Shown piece after piece: positions 17,053-25,751 of a stretch of 50,894 bases of DNA. Under the pieces are notes generated by a model. It saw only the letters and a program-made list of their open reading frames with translations. It did not search any database and had not been told where the DNA came from. Both the position numbers and the translations under genes were made by a program. This DNA is from Streptomyces aureus (lineage in GTDB: Bacteria; Actinomycetota; Actinomycetes; Streptomycetales; Streptomycetaceae): contig NZ_LIPQ01000029.1 in the NCBI RefSeq assembly GCF_001418135.1, positions 1 through 50,894 on the forward strand, in the 5' to 3' direction. How positions within the stretch are numbered: position 1 is the stretch's first letter; each line of letters begins with the position of its first letter.

Positions 17053-18066
17053 GTGGCGTCCCACCGCCGACCCGCCGGGGTCACCGTCCTCACCGCCGCC
17101 GCGGCCACCGCCGCGGCGACCCTCGGGGCCGTCCCCGCGAGCGCCGACCCCGGGGCCGGGTCCGCGGCCACCCGTGCCACGGTGGACCGCCTCTTCGAGG
17201 AGGCCGAGAAGGCCACCGAGGGCTACAACCGGGCGGACGAGAAGGCGGACGCGCTGCGCCGGACGGTCTCCCAGGCCCAGGACAGCCTCGCCCGGGGCCA
17301 GGAGCGCATCAACCACATGAGGGGCGCGCTCGGTTCGGTCGCCGGCGCCCAGTACCGCTCCGGCGGCATCGACCCCGCCCTCGCCCTGCTGCTCTCCTCC
17401 GACCCGGACACCTACCTCGACCGGGCCTCCGCGCTCGACCGGATCACCGCCCGTCAGGGGGTCGCGCTCGGCGAGCTGCGCCGGGAGCAGCGCCGGCTGA
17501 GCCAGAAGCGGTCCGAGGCCCGGACGGTCCTGGTCGAGCTGGAGCGCAGCCGCGCCGAGGTCGCCCGCCACAAGCGCGTCGTCGAGGGCAAGCTCGCCGA
17601 GGCCCGCCGGGTCCTCGCGAGCCTCACCGTCGAGGAGCGCGCCGACTTCGACCGGGCCTCGCGCTCCGGCGGCCGCGCGGAGGAGCAGCCGCCGCCGATG
17701 CCCGAGGCCGCCCCGGGCTCCTCACGGGCCGCCGCCGCGGTGATCGCCGCCCGCAGCGCGGTCGGCAAGCCGTACGTGTGGGGGGCGACCGGCCCCTCCG
17801 CCTTCGACTGCTCGGGCCTGATGGTCTGGTCGTACGGGAAGGCCGGGATCAGCCTGCCGCGGACCTCCTCCGCGCAGCGGTACGCGGGCCGGCAGGTGCC
17901 GCTCTCCCAGGCACAGCCCGGTGACCTCGTCACGTACCGCGGCGACGCAAGCCACGTGGGGATCTACGCCGGCAACGGCCAGGTCATCCACGCCCCCTAC
18001 CCGGGGGCGCGGGTCCGCTACGACCCGGTGAACATGATGTCGCACGCGACGGTGACCCGGGTCTGA
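17053..18066 (+). CDS. NlpC/P60 peptidoglycan endopeptidase, tandem paralogue
   Basis: Exported hydrolase (337 aa) with the same plan as its upstream neighbour: signal peptide (about 1-33, ending ASADPG), coiled coil (about 40-210), short Pro/Glu-rich linker (EEQPPPMPEA) and NlpC/P60 domain with C253 (FDCSGL), H301 (SHVGIY) and H313 (IHAP). The shared GSVAxAQYRSGGIDPAL segment shows common descent. GTG 17053 with GGAG 8 nt upstream. The linker differs from the first copy and the coiled coil is more Arg-rich, so the pair has diverged and may differ in partners or timing. Confidence 0.95.
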   Translation: MASHRRPAGVTVLTAAAATAAATLGAVPASADPGAGSAATRATVDRLFEEAEKATEGYNRADEKADALRRTVSQAQDSLARGQERINHMRGALGSVAGAQYRSGGIDPALALLLSSDPDTYLDRASALDRITARQGVALGELRREQRRLSQKRSEARTVLVELERSRAEVARHKRVVEGKLAEARRVLASLTVEERADFDRASRSGGRAEEQPPPMPEAAPGSSRAAAAVIAARSAVGKPYVWGATGPSAFDCSGLMVWSYGKAGISLPRTSSAQRYAGRQVPLSQAQPGDLVTYRGDASHVGIYAGNGQVIHAPYPGARVRYDPVNMMSHATVTRV

Positions 18067-18082
18067 GGCGGATCGGGCCAGG

Positions 18083-18106
18083 ACCCTCCGCAGACCCGCG
18101 GAGGGT
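18083..18106 (+). terminator. Hairpin after second NlpC/P60 gene
   Basis: 9-bp perfect stem (18083-18091 with 18098-18106), 6-nt loop; no U tract. Confidence 0.7.
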
Positions 18107-18216
18107 GCCGGCCGGGGCAGGGCCGGGTGTGATGCCGCCGCTTCCGGCCGGGGCCGGCCCGGGTCCGGGACCCTGCCGGAAGCAGTTCCCGCCGATCCGG
18201 CCGTACGATCGGAGGC

Positions 18217-19446
18217 GTGGCAGGTCAGGGGTGGGGAGCGCGCAGGCCGGTGGCGGCCTGCCTGACGGCCCTCCTGCTCCTGCTCGTGGGGCTCGTCGGC
18301 TGCGGTGCGCGAGCCGGCCGGCCCGCCGACACGGCCGCCCGGGAGATACAGGCGCTCCTCGACCGGCACGCCAGGGCGCTCCTCGATCGTGACCAGCCCG
18401 GCTACCTCGCCGCCGTCGACCCCTCGTACGTCCCGACCGCCCTCACCGTCTTCCGGCGGCTCGCGACGGTTCCCGTCGGCGGCTGGACCTACCGGCTCAC
18501 CGGGGTCGACCGTACGGCCGCCGACCGCGTCACCGTCCGCGCCGACCTCGGCTACCGGCTGGCGGGCCACGACAGGCGGCCCGTCACCGGTGCCCGGGTC
18601 CTCGACCTGGCCGAGCGGGACGGGCGCTGGTACGTGACCGGTGACCGTCCGGCCCAGGGCGCGCCCCGGCACCTCTGGGAGCAGGGCGACGTGGCGACCG
18701 TCCGGGGCGCCCGTTCGCTCGTCCTCGGCGTCGGCCAGAAGTCCGGGCGGCTCCGGGAGATCGCCGCGGCGGCGGACCGGGCCGTTCCCGCCGTCTCCGC
18801 CGCCTGGCCGGTCGAGTGGGCCCGTGACGTGGTGGTCCTCGTCCCCGGGTCGCTGGCGGGGATGGGGGAGCTCCTCGGGGCGCCGGGGAGCTCCTACCGG
18901 GGCATCGCCGCCGTCACCACGGGGGAGACCCGGGGCGGTGCGGACGCCCCCGCGGACCGGGTGATCGTGAACCCGGAGGCGTACGGGGTCCTCGGCGAGT
19001 TCGGCCGGCAGCTCGTTCTCACCCACGAGACCGTCCATGTCGCCACCCGTGCCGCCACCACCCCGTCGACGCCGGTCTGGCTCTCCGAGGGGTTCGCCGA
19101 CTGGGTCGCCTTCCGGGACGCCGACCGCACCGCCGCGCAGGCCGCCCCCGAACTGCGCCGCGCGGTCCGCGCGGGGAAGCTGCCCGCCCGGCTCCCGGGC
19201 GATCCGGACTTCGCCTTCGGCGGGGACGCGGAAGCGCTGGCCAGGGCGTACGAGGGCGGCTGGCTGGCCTGCGAGCTGATCGCGGACCGCTGGGGCGAGG
19301 CGAAGCTGACCGACTTCTACCGCGCGGTGGGCGCGCACCCGGGCCGGGAGGGCGCCGTGGAGAAGGCCCTCCAGGAGGTGCTCGGCACCACCCCGGAGGA
19401 GTTCACCGCCGACTGGCGGGAGTACCTGGGGAAGCGGCTGGGGTGA
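18217..19446 (+). CDS. Lipoprotein with gluzincin-type metallopeptidase motif
   Basis: 409-aa predicted lipoprotein: hydrophobic signal and a clear lipobox LVGC (near residue 28). The N-terminal half (about 35-175) is a small alpha/beta domain. The C-terminal half carries H270-E271-xx-H274 (HETVH) and, 17 residues later, E291 in WLSEGFADWVA, the zinc-ligand layout of gluzincins (peptidase MA-like). Substrate unknown; an extracellular or membrane-surface location is expected. The GTG has only a 1-nt spacer from GGAGG, and TACGAT (18204-18209) ends 7 nt before it, so leaderless translation is more likely. Convergent with padR. Confidence 0.85.
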   Translation: MAGQGWGARRPVAACLTALLLLLVGLVGCGARAGRPADTAAREIQALLDRHARALLDRDQPGYLAAVDPSYVPTALTVFRRLATVPVGGWTYRLTGVDRTAADRVTVRADLGYRLAGHDRRPVTGARVLDLAERDGRWYVTGDRPAQGAPRHLWEQGDVATVRGARSLVLGVGQKSGRLREIAAAADRAVPAVSAAWPVEWARDVVVLVPGSLAGMGELLGAPGSSYRGIAAVTTGETRGGADAPADRVIVNPEAYGVLGEFGRQLVLTHETVHVATRAATTPSTPVWLSEGFADWVAFRDADRTAAQAAPELRRAVRAGKLPARLPGDPDFAFGGDAEALARAYEGGWLACELIADRWGEAKLTDFYRAVGAHPGREGAVEKALQEVLGTTPEEFTADWREYLGKRLG

Positions 19447-19498
19447 GGCCTGCCCGCCGGATCGGGTGGATCGGGGGGTCCTGGACTGTCCGGCGGAC

Positions 19499-20044
19499 TC
19501 AGGGGCGCGCGGGTGGCTCCCGGCCCTCGAGTTCGGCCAGGGCCTCCGTCAGCCAGGCCTTCTCGGCCGTGCCCGTCGCGCGGGCGATCCGCAGCATGCC
19601 CCGGCGGAAGAGGTCCGGCTCCCGCTCGGCGACGACCGGGGCCCCGTCCTCGTAGAAGAAGCTGGCCGGGGTGTTCAGGAACTCCTGGCGGCGGCGCAGC
19701 ACGGCCGCCTGGTCCGCCGGGTCGGGCAGGTGGCCGAGGAAGGACAGCAGCGTGAAGAAGCGCTGGCCGTCGGTGATCTCGGCGTCCTTGGGGGCGCGCA
19801 GCCGGGCGAGCAGCTCCCGGCGTCCGTCGGCGGTGAGTGAGAGGGTCCGGCGTGGGGCCGCGCTCGCGCCCGGTTCCGTACGGCTGTCCACCAGGCCGTT
19901 CTTCACCAGGCGGGTGATCGCCGGGTAGAGGGCGCCGTCGCTGACGGGGCGCACGTGGCCGCTGAGGCCGTGGATGCGCTCCTTCAGCTCGTAGCCGTGC
20001 AGGGGCTTCTCGTACAGGAAGCCCAGGATCGACAGCTCCAGCAC
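19499..20044 (-). CDS. PadR-family transcriptional regulator
   Basis: 181-aa regulator. The N-terminal winged helix is typical of PadR (LELSILGFLYEKPLHGYEL, then GALYPAITRLVKNGLV), and a C-terminal helical part suits PadR subfamily 1 with a Vir_C-like domain. Start GTG 20044 has GGAGG 7 nt upstream; the longer reading to 20098 runs into the operator. It is divergent from a MATE exporter across a 43-bp near-perfect palindrome, so it very likely represses itself and the exporter until a ligand is bound. The ligand cannot be inferred from sequence. Confidence 0.92.
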   Translation of the reverse strand: MLELSILGFLYEKPLHGYELKERIHGLSGHVRPVSDGALYPAITRLVKNGLVDSRTEPGASAAPRRTLSLTADGRRELLARLRAPKDAEITDGQRFFTLLSFLGHLPDPADQAAVLRRRQEFLNTPASFFYEDGAPVVAEREPDLFRRGMLRIARATGTAEKAWLTEALAELEGREPPARP

Positions 20045-20102
20045 CGGGCGGCCTCCTTCGTGCGCGTCGGTCGTGCTTGGCGTCCGACCGGTCCCCATGC
20101 TA

Positions 20103-20145
20103 CCTCTTTTCGATGTGCCTCGAATCGAGGTACATCGAAAAGAGG
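20103..20145. promoter_or_regulatory. 43-bp palindromic operator between padR and MATE gene
   Basis: Arms CCTCTTTTCGATGT (20103-20116) and its exact complement (20132-20145), plus inner arms CCTCGA (20118-20123) and TCGAGG (20125-20130) around A20124; only the 20117/20131 pair mismatches. The ATGT...ACAT half-sites fit PadR-type operators. It ends 12 bp before the exporter start. Confidence 0.85.
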
Positions 20146-20157
20146 GGGCTCTCGTCC

Positions 20158-21582
20158 ATGTCCGCGCACCGCCGTACGCTCGTCCGGCTCGCCCGCCCGG
20201 TGTATCTCGAACTCCTCGCCGGCGTCGCCGCCGGCGTCATCAACGTCATCTGGGTCGCCCGCCTCGGCGGGGACGCCGTCGCCGCCGTCGCGGTCGCCAC
20301 CAACGTCGAGAACCTGCTCCTCGGCGTCGTCCTCGTGGCGGGCTCCGGCACCACCGTGCTCGTCGCCCGCGCCCGGGGCGCCGACGACCCGGCCGCCGTC
20401 CGCGCCGCCGTCCGCGGCGGGGCCGCCCTCGGCGCCCTGCTCGTGCCGCCCGTGGCCGTCGGCGGGTACCTGCTGCGCGAACCGCTCGCCGCCCTGCTGC
20501 TCGGCGGCCAGGACCACCCCGCCCACGCCCTGGCCACCGCCTACTTCGCCGTCTCGCTCCCCGGCACCGCCGTCTTCTTCGCCGTCAACGTCCTCGACGG
20601 GATCCTCAAGGGCGCGGGCGACACCCGCACCCCCATGCGGCTCGCCTTCCTCGCGAACGGGCTGATCCTGGTCCTCGACCCGCTGCTCATCCAGGCGTAC
20701 GGGGTGCGGGGCGCCGCCCTCGCCACCGTCACCGGCCGGGTCGTCGCGCTCGCCGTCGGGCTGCTCGTCCTCCGGCGCCACCCGCTGGTCAGGGCCGCCC
20801 GCGCGGTCCGTCCGGCCGAGCGTTCCGCCGCCGCCCTGCGCCGCACCGCCGCCACCGGTCTCCCCATGGGCGTCGACTTCGCGGTCCGGATGGCGGGTGC
20901 GCTCGCGCTCGTCTCCGTCGTGGCCCGGCTCGGCGTCACCGAGATCGCCGCCTACGGCATCGCCACCAAGGCCATGTACGTCGCGACCATGGCGTTCTAC
21001 GCCGTCCGGCAGGCCGCCGCCATCCACAGCGCGCATCTGCTCGGGAGCACGCAGGGGGCGGGGCGAGGGCCCGACGAGGAGCCGGGGCAGGCGCGACGGG
21101 CCGACGCCGGCCTCGACGAGCGCCGCGCCGTCGGACGCCAGGCCCTGCTGCTCGGGGGAGTCCTCGGTGGCGGTGCCGCCGTGCTGCTGTTCCTCGGCGC
21201 GGGACCCGTCATGCGCATCTTCGGCGCCGAACCGGAGGTGGCGGAGGCGGGCGCCCTCTTCCTGCGCTGCCTCGGCCCCCATCTGCTGCTCATGGGCGGG
21301 TTCATCGCGCTCGCGGGAGTCTTCGAGGGCACCGGCGGGAGTCCGTACCTCGCCCGGATCACGATCGCGGGCGTCCTCGTCCAGCTGCCACTCGCCCACG
21401 GTCTCTCGGGGCTCGGACTGCCCGGCATCTGCCTGGCGATGGGCCTCGCGACAGCGGCCCAGTGCGCGGCCCTCGCTCTCCTGTACCGCCGTACTCCCGG
21501 CGGCGCTCGGAAGCGGCCCGGCCGCGGGGGCTCCTCGCACGCGAACCGGCCGCCGGCGGAAGCCGACGGCCGGTTCGGATGA
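20158..21582 (+). CDS. MATE-family multidrug/metabolite exporter
   Basis: 474-aa membrane protein with about twelve hydrophobic segments in two homologous halves (NorM/DinF type). Characteristic pieces are PVYLELLAGVAAGVINVIWVARLGG in the first helix pair and GAGDTRTPM between the halves' helices. It would extrude cationic drugs or metabolites using a Na+ or H+ gradient. A hydrophilic, charged insertion (about 310-345, QGAGRGPDEEPGQARRADAG) separates the halves. ATG 20158 follows GGGGG with 9 nt spacing. Expression is presumably set by the divergent PadR regulator. Confidence 0.92.
   Translation: MSAHRRTLVRLARPVYLELLAGVAAGVINVIWVARLGGDAVAAVAVATNVENLLLGVVLVAGSGTTVLVARARGADDPAAVRAAVRGGAALGALLVPPVAVGGYLLREPLAALLLGGQDHPAHALATAYFAVSLPGTAVFFAVNVLDGILKGAGDTRTPMRLAFLANGLILVLDPLLIQAYGVRGAALATVTGRVVALAVGLLVLRRHPLVRAARAVRPAERSAAALRRTAATGLPMGVDFAVRMAGALALVSVVARLGVTEIAAYGIATKAMYVATMAFYAVRQAAAIHSAHLLGSTQGAGRGPDEEPGQARRADAGLDERRAVGRQALLLGGVLGGGAAVLLFLGAGPVMRIFGAEPEVAEAGALFLRCLGPHLLLMGGFIALAGVFEGTGGSPYLARITIAGVLVQLPLAHGLSGLGLPGICLAMGLATAAQCAALALLYRRTPGGARKRPGRGGSSHANRPPAEADGRFG
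21542..21577 (+). terminator. Hairpin at the end of the MATE gene
   Basis: 11-bp perfect stem (21542-21552 with 21567-21577) inside the last codons of the exporter gene, whose stop is at 21580-21582. It could serve both convergent genes. Confidence 0.6.
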
Positions 21583-21609
21583 TCAGGCGCCTGCCCTCCC
21601 GGGGGCGTC

Positions 21610-23076
21610 CTACCGGGAATTCCCGTCGTCGCCGGCCAGCCTGAGCAGGGTTATGCCGTCCCGTGTGTCGAGGACCCGGTATCCGGGGACGTACGGTTCG
21701 GCCGTTTCCAGGGCCTTGCCGGTCGGGCACTCCGGGTCGGAGTTGTCGGCGACGTCGTATATCAGCCACTCGGGTCGCTCCTTCGGAGGGAAGGAGCGGG
21801 GGAACAGGCATACCTCGCTGACGCGGGCCCGGTCGGCGAGCTGGGCGGCCAGCCGGTTCGACGCGGCCACGGTCGCGCCGTCGGGGATCTTCCCGAGCAG
21901 CTCGTCCGACGTCCTGATGTAGGCGGAGTCGCTCCACGTCCGTGGCAGTACGACCTCATGCAGGGGATGGGTGAAGAGCGTGACGCTCGTGGCCACCGCG
22001 CCGATGACGCAGGCGGGCACGAGTCTTCGTGCCGTCACACCGTTCGCGACCGCGTGCACGGCGGCGGCGAAGGCGATGGGCATGAGGACCGCGCTGTAGT
22101 GGAATTCCATCCCCCAGTAGAAGGGGTTCGATCCCGTGAAGCGCCAGCCCAGCGTCGGCAGCGCGACCAGCAGGATCGGCGACCGGAGGGCCAGGAAGCC
22201 GGTCGGGGCGACGATCATGAAGAGCGTCAGCCACTTGACCGGGGGCCAGAGGGCTCCGGCGGCCTGCGCCAGCACGCCGACCTCCTCGGCGGTCTCGGGC
22301 GGCAGATAGGCGAACTGCCCGAGGGGATTGAAGTGCGGAAGGATCACCAGCATCTCAAGCGCCGTCGCGCCGGCACCGAAGGCGACGAGGGCGAGCCCCG
22401 TCACCCTCGGCCCCTTCCACGCCACATAGGCGCCGATCGCGGCGACCGTGAGCCCCAGATCCTCCTTGACCAGCACCAGCGGCAGGGCCCAGAGGGCGGC
22501 CGCGCGCCAGTTCTTCCGACCGGCGGCACAGAGCGAGAGGGACAGGAGCGGCACCGCGAAGGAGACTTCGTGGAAGTCGAAATAGATGAGTGCGGCAATT
22601 CCCCAGGAGGCGCCGTAGGAAACTCCGACCCAATAGGCGAACTTCCGTCCCCTGACTTTGTCTGCCCATTTCATCAGGGGGACTACGGAAAACGCCACGA
22701 GAGCTGCCTGGCAGACGAGCAGCGTATAGCTGGACGGGAATGCCTTGTAAAAGGGAGCGAGCAGCGCGAGGATCGGATGGAAATGATCCCCGAGCGTGTT
22801 GTACGCGGGCCCCTTGAGGTCGGAGTACGGGGCGGTGAACTCGGAGTAGGACCGCACGATCTGGGTGAAGATGCCCAGGTCGTACCCCGTGGTGAGGTTC
22901 GCCGCGTGGCGCCGTGCCGACAGGAGGAGATAAACGAGGAAGAAAGTGCCGGAAATCAGGAGCAGGGATTTCCCCGATATGCCGGCCGAGGCTTTCGGCG
23001 CATCCTGCGCAGCGGCCCCGTCGCCGCTCTTCCCGTGCCGCTGAAGCGTGTCGACCGAGAGAATCGAGTTGTTCAT
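21610..23076 (-). CDS. DUF2079 polytopic membrane protein (GT-C-like)
   Basis: 488-aa membrane protein of the DUF2079 family, thought to be related to GT-C glycosyltransferases. An Asn/Ser-rich N-terminal tail leads into about ten helices. After the first helix comes GYDLGIFTQIVRSYSEF with the acidic loop pair (D..D) expected of GT-C enzymes and GDHFHPILALLAPFY. The C-terminal 130 residues are soluble. A role in polyprenyl-phosphate-sugar-dependent glycosylation is inference. ATG 23076 is the best choice; the Shine-Dalgarno is weak. Codons in the first third look less GC-rich than in neighbouring genes (for example the 22560-23070 stretch), a possible sign of acquisition. It follows the GT87 gene by 79 bp in the same direction. 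Confidence 0.82.
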   Translation of the reverse strand: MNNSILSVDTLQRHGKSGDGAAAQDAPKASAGISGKSLLLISGTFFLVYLLLSARRHAANLTTGYDLGIFTQIVRSYSEFTAPYSDLKGPAYNTLGDHFHPILALLAPFYKAFPSSYTLLVCQAALVAFSVVPLMKWADKVRGRKFAYWVGVSYGASWGIAALIYFDFHEVSFAVPLLSLSLCAAGRKNWRAAALWALPLVLVKEDLGLTVAAIGAYVAWKGPRVTGLALVAFGAGATALEMLVILPHFNPLGQFAYLPPETAEEVGVLAQAAGALWPPVKWLTLFMIVAPTGFLALRSPILLVALPTLGWRFTGSNPFYWGMEFHYSAVLMPIAFAAAVHAVANGVTARRLVPACVIGAVATSVTLFTHPLHEVVLPRTWSDSAYIRTSDELLGKIPDGATVAASNRLAAQLADRARVSEVCLFPRSFPPKERPEWLIYDVADNSDPECPTGKALETAEPYVPGYRVLDTRDGITLLRLAGDDGNSR

Positions 23077-23155
23077 GTCAGCAGAAGAACCTAACGGGAA
23101 GGCAAGGGTGCCCCAGGGTAGCACCAGTGCGTATCGGTGTTCGGGCCACTACCGC

Positions 23156-24421
23156 TCAGGCCGAACCGGCCAGGACCTTTTCCCGCTCGGGCCGACGCGT
23201 CTGCCCCGGGATGCGCGCGACGCCGGCCTCGGTCACCGTGTGCCGCCACAGGGCGCGGCAGGCGGAGAGGGTGGCGACCACCAGGAGACCGTTGCGCAGG
23301 AACAGCACAGCGATGCCCAGGGGATCGCTCTGCGTCACATGGGAGAACCAGACGGGGTACTCGAACTGCGTCACGGCCGTCGCCCACAGCACCAGATGGG
23401 CGGGGCGCCGCATGGCGGTCGAGCGGTAGGCGAGACAGACCGCGGCGAGGCCGAACAGCCAGATCATGTACTGCGGTGAGATCACCCGGCTCGTCACGGT
23501 GAAGAGCAGGACGGCGACGAAGGCCGCGTCCGCCGTCGTCGACGAGGAGAACCGGCGCGCCTTGAACCGCCACAGCGCCAGCCATCCGAACGCGGCGACC
23601 GTCAGCGCCATCTCACCGGACGACACCCACGAGACGTAGGGGCCGAGGAACTCCATCGAGCCGTAGTTCATCCGGGCCTCGCCCTCCCAGCCGAAGTGCC
23701 GGGCCACGTGGAACACCATCGCGCCCAGTGACTCGACCTCCGTACCCCGCTCGCTCTGGTACGAGAGGAAGGCCAGCGACCCGGGCATCCAGGCCGCGCA
23801 GAGCAGCAGCACCGCTCCCGCCGCGCCGGCCGCCACCGGCCAGGAACGCCAGGTCGCCCCGCCCTTCGGGGTCCCCACGAGCAGCAGCGCCGGCCACACC
23901 TTGAGGACGGCACCGAAACCGGCGAGGACACCCAGAACGCGCGGGTCGCGGCCGACGGTCAGCAGAGCGGCCACGGCGACGGCCGTCACCATGACGTCGT
24001 AGCGGGCGTACGCCGTCGGGCCGAGCAGGGGCACCGCGGCCAGCCAGAGCCACGCGCCCCGCATCGACCGGCCGGCCCGGCGGCCGGTGTGCAGGAGGAG
24101 GCCCATGACGAAGGCGTCGCACAGGAGCGCCAGGACGAAGAAGGCCGCCGTGTAGCCGAGGAAGGGCAGCAGCGCGGGAGAGAGGATCGCGAGGGCGGCG
24201 GCCGGCGGGTACTGCCAGGTCACGTCGGACCGGGGATACTCGCCGGTCCGCAGGACGTCGAACCAGCCCTGGTAGATCTGCTCGACCTCGACCATCGAGT
24301 CCGGGCCGGGCACCACCACGACCTTGAACGCACACAGCAGGACGATGATCCGGGTCAGGCCCCAGAGGCCGAGCGGGAGGCGGAGACGCGCGCGTGATCC
24401 GATGCCCACTGCCCCCGTCAT
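23156..24421 (-). CDS. GT87-family polyprenol-phosphate-mannose-dependent mannosyltransferase-like protein
   Basis: 421-aa polytopic protein of the glycosyltransferase 87 (GT-C) type, like mycobacterial PimE. About ten helices; the first extracytoplasmic loop has EVEQIYQGWFDVLRTGEYPRSDVTWQYPPAA, with the Asp and the YPP motif of this family. It is predicted to add alpha-1,2-mannose outside the membrane. Start ATG 24421; a much longer in-frame reading to 24949 runs antisense through the PimB-like gene and is rejected. It is divergent from that gene with only 88 bp between starts, so the two may share regulation. Confidence 0.87.
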   Translation of the reverse strand: MTGAVGIGSRARLRLPLGLWGLTRIIVLLCAFKVVVVPGPDSMVEVEQIYQGWFDVLRTGEYPRSDVTWQYPPAAALAILSPALLPFLGYTAAFFVLALLCDAFVMGLLLHTGRRAGRSMRGAWLWLAAVPLLGPTAYARYDVMVTAVAVAALLTVGRDPRVLGVLAGFGAVLKVWPALLLVGTPKGGATWRSWPVAAGAAGAVLLLCAAWMPGSLAFLSYQSERGTEVESLGAMVFHVARHFGWEGEARMNYGSMEFLGPYVSWVSSGEMALTVAAFGWLALWRFKARRFSSSTTADAAFVAVLLFTVTSRVISPQYMIWLFGLAAVCLAYRSTAMRRPAHLVLWATAVTQFEYPVWFSHVTQSDPLGIAVLFLRNGLLVVATLSACRALWRHTVTEAGVARIPGQTRRPEREKVLAGSA

Positions 24422-24509
24422 ACCTGTCCTGTTCCTTGTCCTGTCGGCCCGCTGCCGCGGGGGATGGTGGTGCTGGGCGGTGGGTGCGCTCGCGGTACTG
24501 TCGGCCACG

Positions 24510-25652
24510 ATGCACAAGACCCTGATCGTAACCAACGACTTCCCGCCGCGTCCGGGCGGAATCCAGGCCTTCCTGCACAACATGGCCCTCCGCCTGGATC
24601 CCGACCAGATCGTGGTGTACGCCTCCACCTGGAAGCGCAGCCGCGAAGGGATCGAGGCGACGGCCGCGTTCGACGCCGAACAGCCTTTCACGGTCGTCCG
24701 GGATCGCACCACCGTGCTGTTGCCCACACCTCGGGTCACGGCCCGGGCCACCGCGCTCCTGCGCGAGCACGGCTGTGAGTCCGTGTGGTTCGGCGCGGCG
24801 GCGCCCCTCGGCCTGATGGCCCCCGCGCTCCGCAGGGCCGGCGCGCGGCGACTCGTCGCCACCACGCACGGACACGAGGCCGGCTGGGCCCAGCTGCCCG
24901 GCTCCCGGCAGCTGCTCCGGCGGATCGGCGAGGGCACGGACACCGTCACCTACCTCGGCGAGTACACCCGCTCCCGGATCGCGGCCGCCCTCACGCCGGC
25001 CGCAGCGGGCCGCATGAGGCAGCTGCCGCCGGGCGTCGACGAGAAGACCTTCCACCCGGACTCGGGCGGCGCCGAGGTCCGTGCCCGCCTCGGGCTCAGC
25101 GACCGTCCCGTGGTCGTCTGCGTCTCCCGGCTCGTCCCGCGCAAGGGCCAGGACACCCTGATCAGGGCCATGCCGCAGATCCTGCGCCGGGTGCCGGACG
25201 CGGTCCTCCTGATCGTCGGCGGCGGCCCGTACGAGAAGGATCTGCACCGCCTCGCAGCCGAGACCGGGGTGGCCGGATCCGTACGCTTCACCGGCGCCGT
25301 CCCCTGGTCGGAACTGCCCGCCCACTACGGCGCCGGAGACGTCTTCGCCATGCCGTGCCGCACCCGGCGCGGCGGCCTCGACGTCGAGGGCCTCGGCATC
25401 GTCTACCTGGAGGCCTCCGCGACCGGCCTCCCCGTCGTCGCGGGCGACTCGGGCGGCGCCCCCGACGCGGTCCTCGACGGCGAGACCGGCTGGGTCGTGC
25501 GCGGCGAGTCCGCCGAGGACACCGCCGAGCGCGTCAGCACCCTCCTCCTCGACCCCGAGCTCCGCGCCCGCATGGGCGAGCGCGGCCGCGCCTGGGTCGA
25601 GGAGAAATGGCGCTGGGACCTCCTCGCGGAGCGTCTCAAGGAGCTTCTGTAG
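24510..25652 (+). CDS. pimB: GT4 glycosyltransferase, PimB-like mannosyltransferase
   Basis: Cytoplasmic GT-B enzyme (380 aa). The close match in layout to corynebacterial/mycobacterial PimB' is visible from VTNDFPPRPGGIQAF at the start, VWFGAAAPLGLMAP, THGHEAGWAQLPGSR, the SRLVPRKGQDTLIRAMP hinge region and the GLDVEGLGIVYLEA E-x7-E nucleotide-sugar motif. PimB' adds the second mannose to phosphatidyl-myo-inositol monomannoside from GDP-mannose. The ATG lacks a Shine-Dalgarno, and TACTGT (24496-24501) ends 8 nt upstream, so it may be leaderless. The divergent GT87 gene supports an envelope mannolipid role. It ends at a strong shared terminator. Confidence 0.85.
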   Translation: MHKTLIVTNDFPPRPGGIQAFLHNMALRLDPDQIVVYASTWKRSREGIEATAAFDAEQPFTVVRDRTTVLLPTPRVTARATALLREHGCESVWFGAAAPLGLMAPALRRAGARRLVATTHGHEAGWAQLPGSRQLLRRIGEGTDTVTYLGEYTRSRIAAALTPAAAGRMRQLPPGVDEKTFHPDSGGAEVRARLGLSDRPVVVCVSRLVPRKGQDTLIRAMPQILRRVPDAVLLIVGGGPYEKDLHRLAAETGVAGSVRFTGAVPWSELPAHYGAGDVFAMPCRTRRGGLDVEGLGIVYLEASATGLPVVAGDSGGAPDAVLDGETGWVVRGESAEDTAERVSTLLLDPELRARMGERGRAWVEEKWRWDLLAERLKELL

Positions 25653-25690
25653 CGAGCGTCCGGGTGGGACGGAACGACACGGACACGGAA

Positions 25691-25734
25691 ACGGCCGGAG
25701 GCCCGGGGCGACACCGCCCCGGGCCTCCGGCCGT
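25691..25734. terminator. Bidirectional terminator between pimB and acyl-CoA synthetase
   Basis: Perfect 19-bp stem (25691-25709 with 25716-25734), 6-nt loop, between convergent genes. Confidence 0.92.
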
Positions 25735-25751
25735 ACGTACGCCGGACCGGA

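Noticed and set aside
19454..19496. Terminator between the lipoprotein and padR genes
   Set aside because: Only 8-bp arms with a 27-nt loop; too weak to call.
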